A stretch of DNA of 64,000 bases from Clytia hemisphaerica (Eukaryota > Cnidaria > Hydrozoa > Leptothecata > Clytiidae), in NCBI GenBank assembly GCA_902728285.1, contig CACVBU010000902.1, forward strand, positions 248,001 through 312,000, read 5' to 3'. A program made the position numbers and the translations under genes. A model generated the notes under the pieces. That model ran no database searches. It saw only the letters and a list, made by a program, of their open reading frames with translations, and was not told the DNA's origin. Shown here piece by piece: positions 21,266-49,041 of the stretch. The stretch's first letter is position 1. Each line of letters begins with the position of its first letter.

Positions 21266-22181
21266 AACCCCTGTAACTATGTATGAGCACCCCGTTTTAA
21301 AATTCGCGCACCCCTATTATTATTATTATTTTCGCGCATCCTAAAATTTGTTTCTCTTTACATATTTTTACATTTTTCTAGTCAAATCCGCATAAAAAAG
21401 TCTCCAAAAGGCGGACACTCTAATTATCGGACACTAATCTGTTTCCCCAGTGGTGTTTGCTAATTAGAGGCTCCACTGTACTATGAATATAACATATTTT
21501 TATCAAAAATCATGATTAATTGCGAGACACAAGTCAAGACACAAGACGAAACCTATTTTCTTCTTTCTATACTCTTATCTTTGGTGAGGGGCGGGAGCAA
21601 AGAGAAGAGGCAATCCTTAGAAGGGCCATAAGTGACTAAAAATTCCTTATTTGCTAATTCGCGCACCTTTTAATTTTCGCGTGGCCTAGTGCGCAAAAAT
21701 AGGCCTATACATTATCAAATCAGTTATCTTTCCATTGAATAAATTATTTGGAAAAGTTTCTTCACAGTGACATGATGTTCTTTAATTTCTAAGATGAAAA
21801 AAATAGCAAATTTTTCCATTTTTTATCTTCATTTTCCAATTGTTCCTTTTGATAATATGTCACTCCAAAAGTTTCATGGAGGATGACAGAGTTTGCCCCT
21901 TATGCTGAGAGGTTTTTGCTCATCAATTAGAAAAGTATCAAAACTTAATAATAGACTGAACTCTGACAATTTTTCCCCTGTTGTTCTGGCGAAGCATCAG
22001 ACAGAATATGGGTAAATTCATCAAGCCAAAATATGTTTTACAGTCAAACATTATTCTTTAAATTCTATAACTTGTTTTTTAGAGTATATAAATAAATAAA
22101 GAATTCCACCTTAATAAGGAATTGAGAAAAAATAAAATGTATGTTGTTTATATTTGATTACTTATGATAGTTTTATAAAAG
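21266..22181. other. Spacer upstream of the AT-hook gene
   Basis: AT-rich, no gene found. It includes a short TTA run near 21320 and a GGCTCCACTGTA end (about 21468-21480) of the pogo-like repeat family. The promoter and 5' UTR of the next gene should lie at the right end. Confidence 0.45.
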
Positions 22182-25100
22182 ATGGGAATTGGTACAAAAA
22201 CATGTAAAAGCTGCAATAAAACGGTAAGTAAGATTTTGAAATATCATATACAAACAACAAACACAAATTATTTTGGTTACAAGGATGTTTATAAGCAGTT
22301 TTTCCTACCAAAGTCTTCTTCTAGAAATTCAGTTTCAATGCCATTGTTAGGTTTATCTTTCTCTGATGACCTTTTTTACTTTATTTCTTTAAAAATTTCA
22401 TTACAATATCTTTAATTAGCAGGAGACCAAAGTGAGATTGAACCTCTTATCAATTAAAGTAGCCAAACAGAGGTCAATTTTACAATGAAAAATCAGTGTC
22501 TATTGATGCAATCTTTTGGTCTGTTTGATTTAATTAAATTCCTAATGACTTCAAATCATTATTGCTATGAAAGATTCCAATTTTTAAAGCTTTGTTAGTG
22601 TTAATAAGGTAGAGGTTTTTATATATTTACTTTTTAAGCCATTTTGAAAATGTTTTGTTTATTTTAAGGTTGCTTCAGCCAAAAAGGTTTGTGATTGTGG
22701 ACATGTCTTTTTGGAAAAGAAGAAAAGAGGTTTCCAAGAAAGTAAATGAAATATAAGATATGATAAAGTGCTACCAAAATTTTAATATTGTCCCAATTGT
22801 GAATATTTTTCATTTTTGATTGTGGACATAAAAAAAAAAAGTTTGTTGGTTAAGAAATAATTCTATAAATTGTTTTTAACTTGAGTGAAAAATCTTTTGT
22901 TTGTCTGGTAATTTAAAATGAAATACAACTCATTGCTTTTATGGTATGACTATGAGCAAGTTCGGGAAACATAAATTTTAGTAAAAGCAAATTATTATGG
23001 TTACACATTTTAAACCTAATATAATTTATTAATTTTTCATCAAGGTCCAATTGTGATAACATCAGATCGTTTACGTTCATCTCGTGAACCAGATGAAGAT
23101 GATGGACGACCAATACGTGCAAAGAAACATAAATATCAAGACAGCGATTTTATTTATTCTGCTGGTACGTCAACATCTACTAAACCGCAACAAGCTGAAT
23201 CTGGTGAATCAACTCTTAATAAAACTACATATTACCAAGGGGAAAAACTTTATCCTAAACGTGATAGAACAAAGACATCTAAATTTGAAAAGCTTTTTAG
23301 TAATAATTTGAAACAATCTGATGCGCAATTGCAACTGAGTGGCGATAACAATTCAATACAAGAAGCTGAACAATCAAATGCTATAGATGGAGGGGAAACT
23401 GGAGCAAGAAAATTTGATACATTTGCACGAAAAACTTTCACAGGTGTTGATAATATGCTTAGAGAAATTGGGAGTGATGGTGAATTTAGTGGAACGAAAT
23501 TAGATAGAATAAACAATGAAAACGAAATAGATGGAGGATCTACTACTTTAGAATCGGAGGAGATTTTAGAATTATCTTCTGATGAGCTTCTTCTACAAAA
23601 CATTGAAGCTTGTATAGAAATTGTAAAAGATGAATCCAAGAAAATTCCATTACCAACATTGTCAGAGCTCTCACAAGACTCTTCCAATTCTGAAAGTGAA
23701 GATATAGTTGAGGATGATGTATGTTTGACCAGAGTAAAAATCCCAAAATACATTCGAAAATTAATGATCAAGTCTAGAGCAGAACTTCGAGAAGATGATG
23801 ATGATGTCCCATTAAGCCATTTGATGAAAAATGGACCATTTCTTTCTGGTGCGACCATAAAAGATGGGAAGTTGAAACGCCCAGTTGGAAGACCTCGTAA
23901 ATATCCAATTGTTGTTGATAAAATTAAGAGACCAGTGGGTAGACCACGAAAAGAAAAAACTGAAAACAAGATTGAGGCAAAGATTGGCCAGGTATGAACC
24001 TACTACTCGAGATATTTTGGTTTAAATATTGAAAATTATCGATATTTTTTGCTGAGTCAGCAGTTTTTCAGCATATTTATCCACCTTAAAAATGAAATAT
24101 ATATACATTGAAAGTTGACAAACCATACCATTTTTGGATACTGCTAATTCCGAGCTATCCAGTTGTGGGAATGATCTTTTCTGAAAATGCTCCTAGGAAA
24201 ATGCTGACGTCATCGGAAAACGCCAAAAACGTCGATTTTTCGCCTTAAAAATGCCATTTCTCGGCACCAGGTGGTCGAAACTTAATAAATAACCCCATTT
24301 TCTTTATCTACTTTTCACGCTGAATCCGTTGGTAGTCTCAGATATTTGATTTTCAGACTTCGAAAAAACCGTTAGTAAAGGGGGGACCCTTGATAAGTTC
24401 TATCGATTAACTAAAAATCGATTCACTCGAAAACTGCAGGAGATTCGAAAGGCAATTTTTTTTGTCAATTCTACACCCTATTAGGAGCATAATATCAAAA
24501 ATTTGCCCTGATCTAAGGGGTGCCCTACGAAAACCATTTTTAAGGCCTTTTTTGAATCTCGGACGCTGGTCTACTATGCTAGCCCACCATCATAAAAGAG
24601 CCCCTCAGTTTCAAGCAGAATCTGAAATCATCTGTTTCATTCGATTTAGCCACCAAAAAAGAAACGAGGAAGACCAGCAACCGCAGTTCCACCATTATAT
24701 GGATTTTTCCATGATCCATATGCAGCGTTGTTTGATGATGATGATGATAATGATAGAGATCCTGTAAGTAATAAGTTAATATATATTTTTTTAGCAATGG
24801 AGAAATTCCATATAATACCCCACAGTTTTGATGTAAAAGACCAGGAATGTAGAATAATTACAATTGAAAGTAACTCCAGTATGAAAAACACAGGATACAT
24901 AAACTCAATAGAATCCAAATGATCTACATTTTGAGCTAATTTAGATACTTTTCTTTTGGTTTTTTGCCAAAATTATCCTACACTTTTTTATGAAATTGAG
25001 AAGAAATTGTTTTATAAATCTTGCAATATACTACTCTGTGTTAACTTCACTTTCAATAAAACTGAAAGTACAGAGTTAAAAAAAAAACTTAAATTTCTTA

Positions 25101-25455
25101 ACAGTTTTTAAGGTATTGGTATCAGTTTTTAATAGAATGAGAACAAGAGATTCTGAATTCAAAACTATTCAATATCTTTTTTCAGGATTATAAATCACCA
25201 ACGAAAACATTAACCTCACCAATGGGAAACCGTTCATTAGAGAGGTCAGTCAAACGTAATTTTTTATCACCAAACAACATGATGTCTGAGAGGATGTACC
25301 AAGAAATCTACCAGATGGATGCGGGAGAAGACCAACATTGGGTTTCTCAGCAAAGTAGAGTGCCAGCAGAAAAGAAGGAGTTATATTCACACATTCTGGA
25401 AGAAATCAATAGAAGGATTGTCTCACAACAAGCTTTCTTTGTGTCACTGGGGTAA
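22182..25455 (+). CDS. UPF0547/C16orf87-like zinc-ribbon protein with three AT-hooks
   Basis: Five exons with matching phases: 22182-22223, 22669-22741, 23045-23991, 24650-24763, 25186-25455 (481 aa). The N-terminus KTCKSCNKTVASAKKVCDCG has the CxxC...CxCG pattern of the UPF0547 zinc ribbon, and the C-terminus KELYSHILEEINRRI matches the conserved helix that ends C16orf87. Human C16orf87 is only about 154 aa; the extra length lies in the large third exon, which is acidic and Ser-rich in the middle and carries two AT-hooks (RPVGRPRKYP, RPVGRPRKEK near residues 290-315). A third (KKRGRPAT) starts exon 4, next to a DDDDDN run. AT-hooks bind AT-rich minor groove, so a nuclear, chromatin-associated role is likely; the biochemical function is not known to me. 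Exon 4's identity with the family is weaker than that of the ends. Confidence 0.82.
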
Positions 25456-26988
25456 ATAATCTGTGGATTTAATATTGAAATACACCCCTGTGTCACAGAC
25501 CCACTTGAACCCCAGCCCCGCTGGAAAACTCAGCCAATATTTTGTAAAAATACCTTACATTTTCAGCCCCACTGGAAAATTGACTTTGATTTTATCTCCA
25601 TTTGAAAAATTGCACTCCAAAACCATCCCCATCATATTTTTTTTACCTGAGAACAAAAGGATTTCTATCCTGATCAGAATTTGAAAATAAATTTTCATCC
25701 CCACTGCAGGAAGAAGTTCCACTGGGGCTGTGAGACAGGGAAATATTGGATGTTATTTAAGCCCTCTTCGGTGTAAAGTCATTTTAACAGGCTGAATCAT
25801 TTTGAGTGTGGTCGCGTCCACACACACCTAAAATCTCTGCGGAGTTTGATTAATCACTTACCATAAATTTAGACTTAGGTATCAGAAGAATTTAAAATTT
25901 AGTGTGATTGACCACATGTCTGAAGTTTTCAAATGACAAAGCCTGTTTTAAAAAAATTATTAAAAAATATTATTTGATACAGAATTAGTCTTCCTGGTAC
26001 AAATTGAAGTAACACTCTATTCTTTTTATTTTCAAATTGAAATAATTATTTTTTTAATTGCTCTTGAATGAGGGTGTTTTCGTTTATTTTTATGTTTCTA
26101 ACAGATTATAAGATCATATTTTAATGTTTTTGAAAAATAAGATTCTAGTTTTTACTTGCATTTTAGATAGTTTTTTTCCAATGTTTTTACTTTATCAGTT
26201 TGAACTGGTTTGAATTGTTTGTTTGAATGTTTGAGGTTTAGCTTAATGATGATAATGCTTTTCTTTATCACACCTCATTAAGAGTTATATACTTGTGCAT
26301 GTGGCAGCTTTAATCACTTTTTCTCATTTCAGAATTTCTTTATTTTTCTTAAATTAAATGTTTAGATCAATTAAGTGAAACTAGAAAAGATGTGTGTTTA
26401 GGTGTTTTTTCTTTAATTTTTAATGTATATATCCCTAATTTGGTGTATTTTTGTACCTTGTAGATATCATTAAAAAAATAGTGTTTTCGACTAATCACTA
26501 GTTTCAGTGATGAAGCCTTTTAGTGTATTAGTTTAATGTTTTCTGCATTCTTATAGCACAAAGCCACAAGGAGGACTTAAGAGTTTAAGTGGAAACTCTT
26601 TTCAAAAATTTTGAATGGCGATAACATCTTTCCTTTTATTGAACTTCAAACAAATCAACTTATTGATCAAGAAAGCTTTGAAGAAATTGTCACCTTTTGA
26701 AATTCTTTTGGTCTTAGGTTCTTCCGTTTCATGAAGATTCCTCCTGTCTCTTCTTGTCATCAAAGCAAACCAATTGATTTTGATTTAGCTGACTTTCTTT
26801 TGAACTAGTCCTGGACTAACCATTTCCAGTAAGTTTTCATAAAAATTTGGGAAACATTTCCCAATTCACTGATTGTACTTCAAGTACCTATGGACGGTTA
26901 ACATTCTCTTATAACAAATATTTCTAAAGATTGCCATTTTTATTTTAAAATACAAAGGTAATGAAATAAATAAATAAAATAAAAAAAC
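25456..26988. other. 3' flank of the AT-hook gene and promoter region of SCLY
   Basis: No ORF of note. At 25480-25741 facing motifs (CCTGTGTCACAGACCCAC left, CTGGGGCTGTGAGACAGGG right) mark a diverged MITE related to the one at 57110-57407. The remainder is AT-rich, with presumed 3' UTR to the left and SCLY 5' sequences to the right. Confidence 0.5.
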
Positions 26989-42382
<15,394 letters not shown>

Positions 42383-43482
42383 TTTTTTTTTTGCTTATTG
42401 TGATTCCTCATTGACAAATCACTCACTCGGGGCTCGTTGTATGTTTTAACAAAATGACTAGAGTAGAAGATCGAGTAGTGCGTATCTATATCAATCTACA
42501 CACGCCTTGAGCTTTTGAAGTGCTATTCAAATTAGTAGTTAAATCTTTTCTTTTCCTTATCACAACTTCTTTTGGAAACATTTTAACCATACAATATGCG
42601 ATATGTATTTTTAGTTTTTTAGTTCAGTTACACTGAGATTATATTTACCTAGACATTGATATTTTAAAATTGTCAAAATTTTTATATAAAAATCAGAATT
42701 TTATTTATCTCTCAATTATTTTTAATGATTTTATTTGAATTATGATTTTCAACTTTTTATAGGATTATTTATGATGCATTTACATTTAGAATTTTAAAAG
42801 TAGATTCCTTTTGGAAAATTTAGACAATTATTTAGAGCGTAGACACTGTAAAATTGATAACCTAGCTATGTACCGTATTCTTATAGCAATGATCCCATCT
42901 GATCTTAGATCCCTTTAATTCGATATGCTTATACAGTGTGTCACAGATTTTTATATTATATCTTACTTCAATTATTCAAAACCTACTTTAGATAATGAGG
43001 GTCCGGGGGGAGTACTTAAACTCTTTTCATTTAGAGTAAAAAGTCTCTCTAAGGGTCACCTTTTCAGCAAAAATCAGTTTCTCTAAGGGTCGGTTTTTGG
43101 AGGTCCAATCCGCACATACTCCTCATCTGCCAACCCTAGTAACCCTTCCCCCGGATGAGGGTTTGATGATTTTACTTTATAAAAAGATTTGTTTGCTTTT
43201 TGGGACACATTGTATGCTTTACTTCTTGTGTTTCCATGCATTATGCTCAATATTTCTTGAGTGGAGCTTCCTTGCTATATGTATGACTCATTTATTTATT
43301 CTTTTTCAGAGTGAGTATTAAGAATAGAAAAGAAAGAAAAAGTATATAAATAAATAAAACAAAATTATACATTGATGCACAATGAAGATGATGCATTGAA
43401 AGAATCTTGAAGTTTTGGATTTAGTGTAATTGGATTTACCCTGGCATATTTGGAATTGTTTAGATTGTAGTAAGCTAGCACA
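42383..43482. other. SCLY 3' flank and TMEM69 upstream region
   Basis: AT-rich, no gene. At about 43000-43150 facing GGGTCCGGGGGGAGTACT and AGTAACCCTTCCCCCGGATG motifs, with TCTCTAAGGGTC repeated, mark a small repeat related to the G-rich sequences near 57.8 and 58.3 kb. Confidence 0.5.
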
Positions 43483-44088
43483 ATGTTACGATTTGCTTTC
43501 TCTCGTCAGCCACCTTTACGAAGCTGTATAATCCAACAAGGATATCGGTGTCTGTCAACTTCATCAAATCAATTTATCAGAGATTCACCTCGTGTGAATT
43601 GCCAACAAGAAAAACAAGAAACCAAGCATTTTATAGATACTACCCGATTCAATGATTTTCAAGATATTCCAAAACCAGCATTGCTCCTTGGTTTCAGCGG
43701 AGCTATACCCTTTGTTAGTTTAGCATTTGCCTCTAGTGTCACGTGTGACCAATACGTGAATCTGATTGGATTAGCACAAGTTGGATATGGAGCTTGTATA
43801 TTAACATTTCTTGGTGGCGTTCATTGGGGCAAAGAACTAATGGTCAATACCGAAAACCCAGATTTCAAAACTTTAACTTGGAGTGTTTTACCTTCGCTTT
43901 ATGCTTGGTCAGCATTTTTCCTACCTTATCATTTAGCTTTATATTACTTAGCAACTGGACTAACAGGGGTTGCTATCTATGACATCAGCGATCAATCATT
44001 ACCAAAATGGTACCGTAAGTTACGTATACCTTTGACTTTGTTGGCTGCAACTTCGATTGGTGTGACTGGATATAATCTCCATCCGTGA
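43483..44088 (+). CDS. TMEM69: TMEM69/DUF3429-family membrane protein
   Basis: Intronless 201-aa ORF. The first 30 residues are basic and lack acids (MLRFAFSRQPPLRS...), like a mitochondrial presequence. From residue 65 the DUF3429 signature appears: LLLGFSGAIPFVSLAFA, YGACILTFLGGVHWG, then further hydrophobic helices (SVLPSLYAWSAFFLPY, LALYYLATGLTGVAIY, and IPLTLLAATSIGVTG), making about five membrane segments. TMEM69 proteins are poorly characterised; the bacterial relatives are inner-membrane proteins. Length fits the family (human about 247 aa). A non-coding 5' exon may exist upstream. Confidence 0.85.
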   Translation: MLRFAFSRQPPLRSCIIQQGYRCLSTSSNQFIRDSPRVNCQQEKQETKHFIDTTRFNDFQDIPKPALLLGFSGAIPFVSLAFASSVTCDQYVNLIGLAQVGYGACILTFLGGVHWGKELMVNTENPDFKTLTWSVLPSLYAWSAFFLPYHLALYYLATGLTGVAIYDISDQSLPKWYRKLRIPLTLLAATSIGVTGYNLHP

Positions 44089-47000
44089 TTGTTGGATCTA
44101 GTATTGCACCAATGTTTTAGAGTCTCGATTTATGATTTTCTTTTTAGATAAGATTGGATTGATCTAAGATTGTTTGAATATTCAATCAATTTGAGTTCAG
44201 TGGTGTTTTTCCAAAACATTTTTTTTCAATAGTAATTTGTATGTATTTTGTATAGATTTGAATATTTTAAGAAAAATATTGATAATTTTAAGTGGTTACT
44301 GCTGTACTGATGACCAATAATTCGTGAATTTTCCAAGAAATGATTCAATAGTAAAAAGAACTTAGTACACTGATACATGGGCAAACTACTTATGTTCATT
44401 CAGTTTCTTAAGAAACAAGGCTTGAAAGATACCAGAATTTATAAAACTTGAACAGTTTTTCCAAGAGTCTAATTCCAAGGGGGTTCATTCTACCATATCA
44501 TTTTTGAACTTTTTTGAAATCTTCAAAAGCCTTTAAAAAGCCATCTTCATTGGTTTGGAAGATAAGCAGCAAAAAAGCCAACTCTTAGTTATTGAATATT
44601 GTATTTGGTTTTATGATCTCTAGGAAAGGACAAATATTTATAGGATAATGAAGTAAAACAAGGAATCACAACTCAGGATTTCCATCTGGAAACCTTATCA
44701 TGAAATTAACCTTCGTACCCAGATTCATGCAAACCTGTTTCAAATACTACAGGAAGGAAAAGACTTGAAGCTCGAAGAGGTAATGTCTCTACAATTCGAA
44801 CTTTTTTCCAAGCTCCTGTCAAGGAGGAACCCCCTTAAAATATTTTTCACAATTTGAATCTCTCTGGAATGCGAACAAATAACTATAAGATTCCCCGTCC
44901 ATCTTCAAATTAGCAAGGATCAACTTTATTTAAAAAAACTAGTCGTTTTACAGAATACTCTACAGAATTCTATGATAAAGCCCTAAAATAAACAGTTAAT
45001 AGTAAACCATGAAAATTTTGCGGTAAATGAGATCTGTTTTATTAAAGTTCCTTGCCTCAAACCAGTGAAATTACATGATATGAAATGGCTTTCTTTGGGA
45101 GTGTCATTCGAATCACTGTAACTTTAATCTGGCCTTATTGGGACTTATTCGAATGTTGCCAGTGTAAAATAGTTTAGGGGGCTAAGCCTTATGAATAAAA
45201 TGAGTTATTCTGGTGAAGATATACAGTCAACTCTCTCTAATTTGAATTTTTATAATTCGAATTGTAATCCGGACTGAAACATCAATTCCCTCAGCTGAAA
45301 TTGGTTTAAATTGTTCTCTATTATTCGAATTTTCTCTAATTTGAAGAAAGTCTTGATCTTAGAAAAAGACATCTTGAAAAATAAAGTGCTATACTGCTAA
45401 ATATCTCAACTATTTTTTAGTTCGGTGATTATGACAAGTAAGAACAGAACAAAAAAGTTCCCGCAGGAATCGAAGTTCTACCACACTGGACAATGGGTAG
45501 TACAAGTATGGACCAAGGTATACTTGTTTTTAATAAATATGTACAATGGAGTCTCCGTAGTTCCGCACGCAAGGGGAATACAAATTTGTTCGAGTTAAGA
45601 AAATTTCGTATTCGTATTTTCGTAAGTATGGAATAAGATTTATAGGACATTGTTAACTGAAAAGACTATAAAACTTGTTCGAGTTAAGGAGAATTCGAGT
45701 CATAGAGATTTGAGTTAAGGAGAATTCGAGTTATAAAAGTTCGAGTTAAGGAGACTACACTGTAGACTAGGTTGTATCGAAATTCTTAAAATGTCCTTGG
45801 TAACAAAGTTTTTTTTCTTCGTTGATCACTTTTTAACAAATCAGATTTTTTTGTTGTGTTCTACTGTATTGTTGCTTTTTTATTAGCGTTCAATTGTTGA
45901 TTTTTCTTTTTGAAAATTTGAGAAGGGGTTAATTTACAGAACAATCTTGGAATTTTTTGATGCGTGTTTATAAGAAACTGGACTGAACCGCACTGTATTT
46001 TTACCGCAAAGATTGAGTGAAATTCTGTCTATTTTCTCTCTCTAAATTTCAAAAGTTCAAACTGATATCAAATCTTGTTGTTTGAGAATTTTACAACGTT
46101 TGTGGGTACCCTATCATTTGAAAGATATTTATATAATTATTCTTAAAGCGCTTAGTTTATTCCGCTTTAAGTCAAATAATTCTTCTTGACAATAAGTCGG
46201 GGCTGGGGTCAGTACTTTCGTCTTCACCTTTTTCTGCGGTTTGAGGGGTCCATATTTTTGCGAACTGCCGAGATTTACATTTCTGACAACTTGGTCTATT
46301 TATTTTTTTGTCTTTTCCTATAAGAAACTTCAACTTCAATCACAGGAAGTTCTTAAACAAATAACATTTTTGTTATATCGATGTAATGCAATATTTTGCA
46401 TAGGCAAACACCTCAAGAATTTCCCCTTAGAGTTAGCCATAATCTTATCGCGCGTACTGGTTGTCAAGAGCAACAAACGTAAATAAAGTTCAGCGTTTTA
46501 ACTAACGAGGAATTTAATTTCTAAAAAAAATCTTTTTTTTGAAATTTTTTGGTATCTTGCTATTTTAGCGTTTGAAAGTCTCTTGTAAGATTTAAGATTG
46601 AAGCAGTGACGCGTTGAGAAGCTATCCTATATTCTGACACTTTTTCAAAAGTAAGTTTTACTTATACATTCTTCTATAGTGGAGTCTCTTTAGCTCGAAC
46701 CTCTATAACTCAATAATAAAAATGATAATAAATAATAACTCGGTCATGGTTTATATGGAGGGGTCCCATTTAATGCCTTATAAACCTTACTCCATAAATC
46801 TCGAACAAATTTGTTTTCCCGTGTGTTCGAGTAATGGAGACTCCACTGTAATTCCATGAGAATTCTAAAGTATTCTTTTTGAGACTTATCGCCCCAATAT
46901 CGCATAAGAAATCATCTGTATAGAAATAGTGTCGTCTGTATTTATATCGCAGTAGGTTTCGTCTTGTTGGGAGATTGCCCCCGCTATTATATTTATAGGT

Positions 47001-49041
47001 TACCCACACTCTTAAATTTTTGAGTGATATTTGAACTTTGATTATGTCGGTTAGAGAAAATATAGGGCGATAATCTGGTAATCTACAGGTTAGCCGAAAA
47101 TTGCCTCTGTAAATCGACTGTCAAATCAAATAAACAACATTGTGACAGGGCTCTCCATGAATTTTAAGTCTAAGGAGGCACAACCATTTTTTCAAAAAAG
47201 TGGTGCGGGCCCTGAGTGATGGTTGCGATAATCTTCTAATTTTCTCCTGTAACATGGTTTTGTTTATTTACAGTCAATTTTTGCATGTTCTAGAAAATTG
47301 GATAGCTCGATTATCAGATGCATTCAACTTTGAATTTTGGTTTTATTTTTTATGGTTTTTTTCTGGCCTTGTGTACCAGTAACTCTTTGACCTGATGTAT
47401 TTTCTTTAAGTATCATGGTCTAGACTAAAATCATTTACACGAAATTCTATACACCCGCGCGAATTTTATATCGATTACAAATGGTCAAATGATTTGTCAC
47501 TTTTGTTTTAAAAGATCTTACGAAATTTTTCCTTGTTCTCTTTAAACTTGTTAATTTTGACAAATCATTTTTTGTTGAAACAACCCATATTCCTTTGATC
47601 TTAATTTTTCATTTCGTTACCAAAATTGCCAGAGTTCGTGGTGGTCTATATAATTCTTGATTACAATGATGAACTGTATGTTTGGTAGGATTTTTCTGGA
47701 ATAGCCAAGTGTGTGTGTGTGTGTACTTAAAGGGATAGAAAAAATAACTAAATTTGATTTGATAGTGTTTTCAGCTGTCATTTTTAGTTGGGAAATTCAA
47801 ACTTCCAACCATGCTATTCATTTCGGGATGATGTAAATAAAAGAAGAAATTATAGCTAGAGATGTAGGATTTTGGCCACGCTTTGGGCGGGGTGGGTGCA
47901 AAGCGAAAATGATTTGTGCTACTTCCCTCTGAATGACGGATGCATTCTCACATAAGAAGAGTTTTGTGCGCGGTCTATATTTTTGACTCGAATATGCCAG
48001 TGTAGACCGAGCCTTAGAAATTTATTTTTAGTTTCGAACGTAGTACGCTGTAATGTCTTCTTTTCAAAAATAGTGCTTTTTAAAAATAAAAACAAACAAT
48101 TTTGGCGAGGCGCGAGGCGAGGGAGTGAGAGTGAAAAACGAAAGCGGTGAAGTAAACAGTGCCCCTCGATAATCTAAACTAAAAAGCGAGAAAAATAGTT
48201 TTGAAATATGGTTAATTCTTGATACAACATGATTCAAAATGTAGTTTCTTGTGTAAGTATTTGACTTTTTTATGAAAAGTTCAGCCAGAATCCAAACAAT
48301 TTTACTATTTTCTATCATCTCTACTTCCATTTCTTTTCCAAAAGTACTCCTTGGTACTCATAGGTTTACTTGACTTTGTCAGTCCAGATAGTTTAATATG
48401 TAAATCGGGGTTTAATAATTTAAAAATGTAATGTTTATATACTGTTGATCTCCTCCTGACAATACAAAAGACTCCAAAAAGAAGGGGCGAAGTACACAGC
48501 TTAAAATTTTAACTTATTATTTTTTTTTTTGGGGTGGGGGTGTGGGTTACTGAACTTTTTCCTTTAAAGTTTGAGCTGGGAAATAATGGGCAAAAAAATT
48601 GGAGAACTTCGTTAAATTCTCTTTCACAGAGCACATTTGATAGGGTTCGGGTCGAAAGTTCTAGTGCCTTTTATTTAACTTCAAAGGGAGAATATATTTT
48701 TACTAGGACGTTTCTTTTTCTATTTGGTTTAGTTGCAAGAGACTCTACCTTCGGCCTGTATTCAGAACTATAGACGCTTTCAACTGAATACCCAATTCCC
48801 TTCACATGGCATGGGCTTAAGGTCCGTTCCCTTGTCTAGTGAACTGCTGGGAGTGGGAAATGCAGGGTGTAGTGACCAATGTTAATGACCCCTATACCAC
48901 AGGGCCTACGTGAAGCAAGGCTAATAACGCTCTACCGTTACCTTATCACTGGCTGCAGGTCAACCTTTGGTCATTTGGCTGTCTAGAAAGTACGCAAGGC
49001 AGTAAGATTCACATTTTTCTTTTCATAGGATTTGATACAGA
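44089..49041. other. 5-kb intergenic region with scattered repeats
   Basis: No gene supported. Pogo-like inverted-repeat pieces occur at about 45224-45350 (CAGTCAACTCTCTCTAATTTG) and 45545-45770 (several GTTCGAGTTAAGGAGA motifs), and a fuller copy is listed at 46675-46850. At 47711-47724 there is a (GT)n run. Small ORFs in both strands show no domain. Confidence 0.5.
46675..46850. mobile_element. Pogo-like MITE
   Basis: 176 bp from TATAGTGGAGTCTC to GGAGACTCCACTGTA, with internal TCGAAC/GTTCGA arms and TA at both borders. CAGTGGAGTCTC-type ends on TA sites are typical of pogo/Tigger elements; the class is inferred from ends only. Related ends recur throughout 45-64 kb. Confidence 0.7.

Noticed and set aside
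23250..23969. 239-aa minus-strand ORF opposite the AT-hook exon
   Set aside because: Shadow of the real exon on the + strand; composition mirrors the Asp/Glu/Ser-rich coding sequence.
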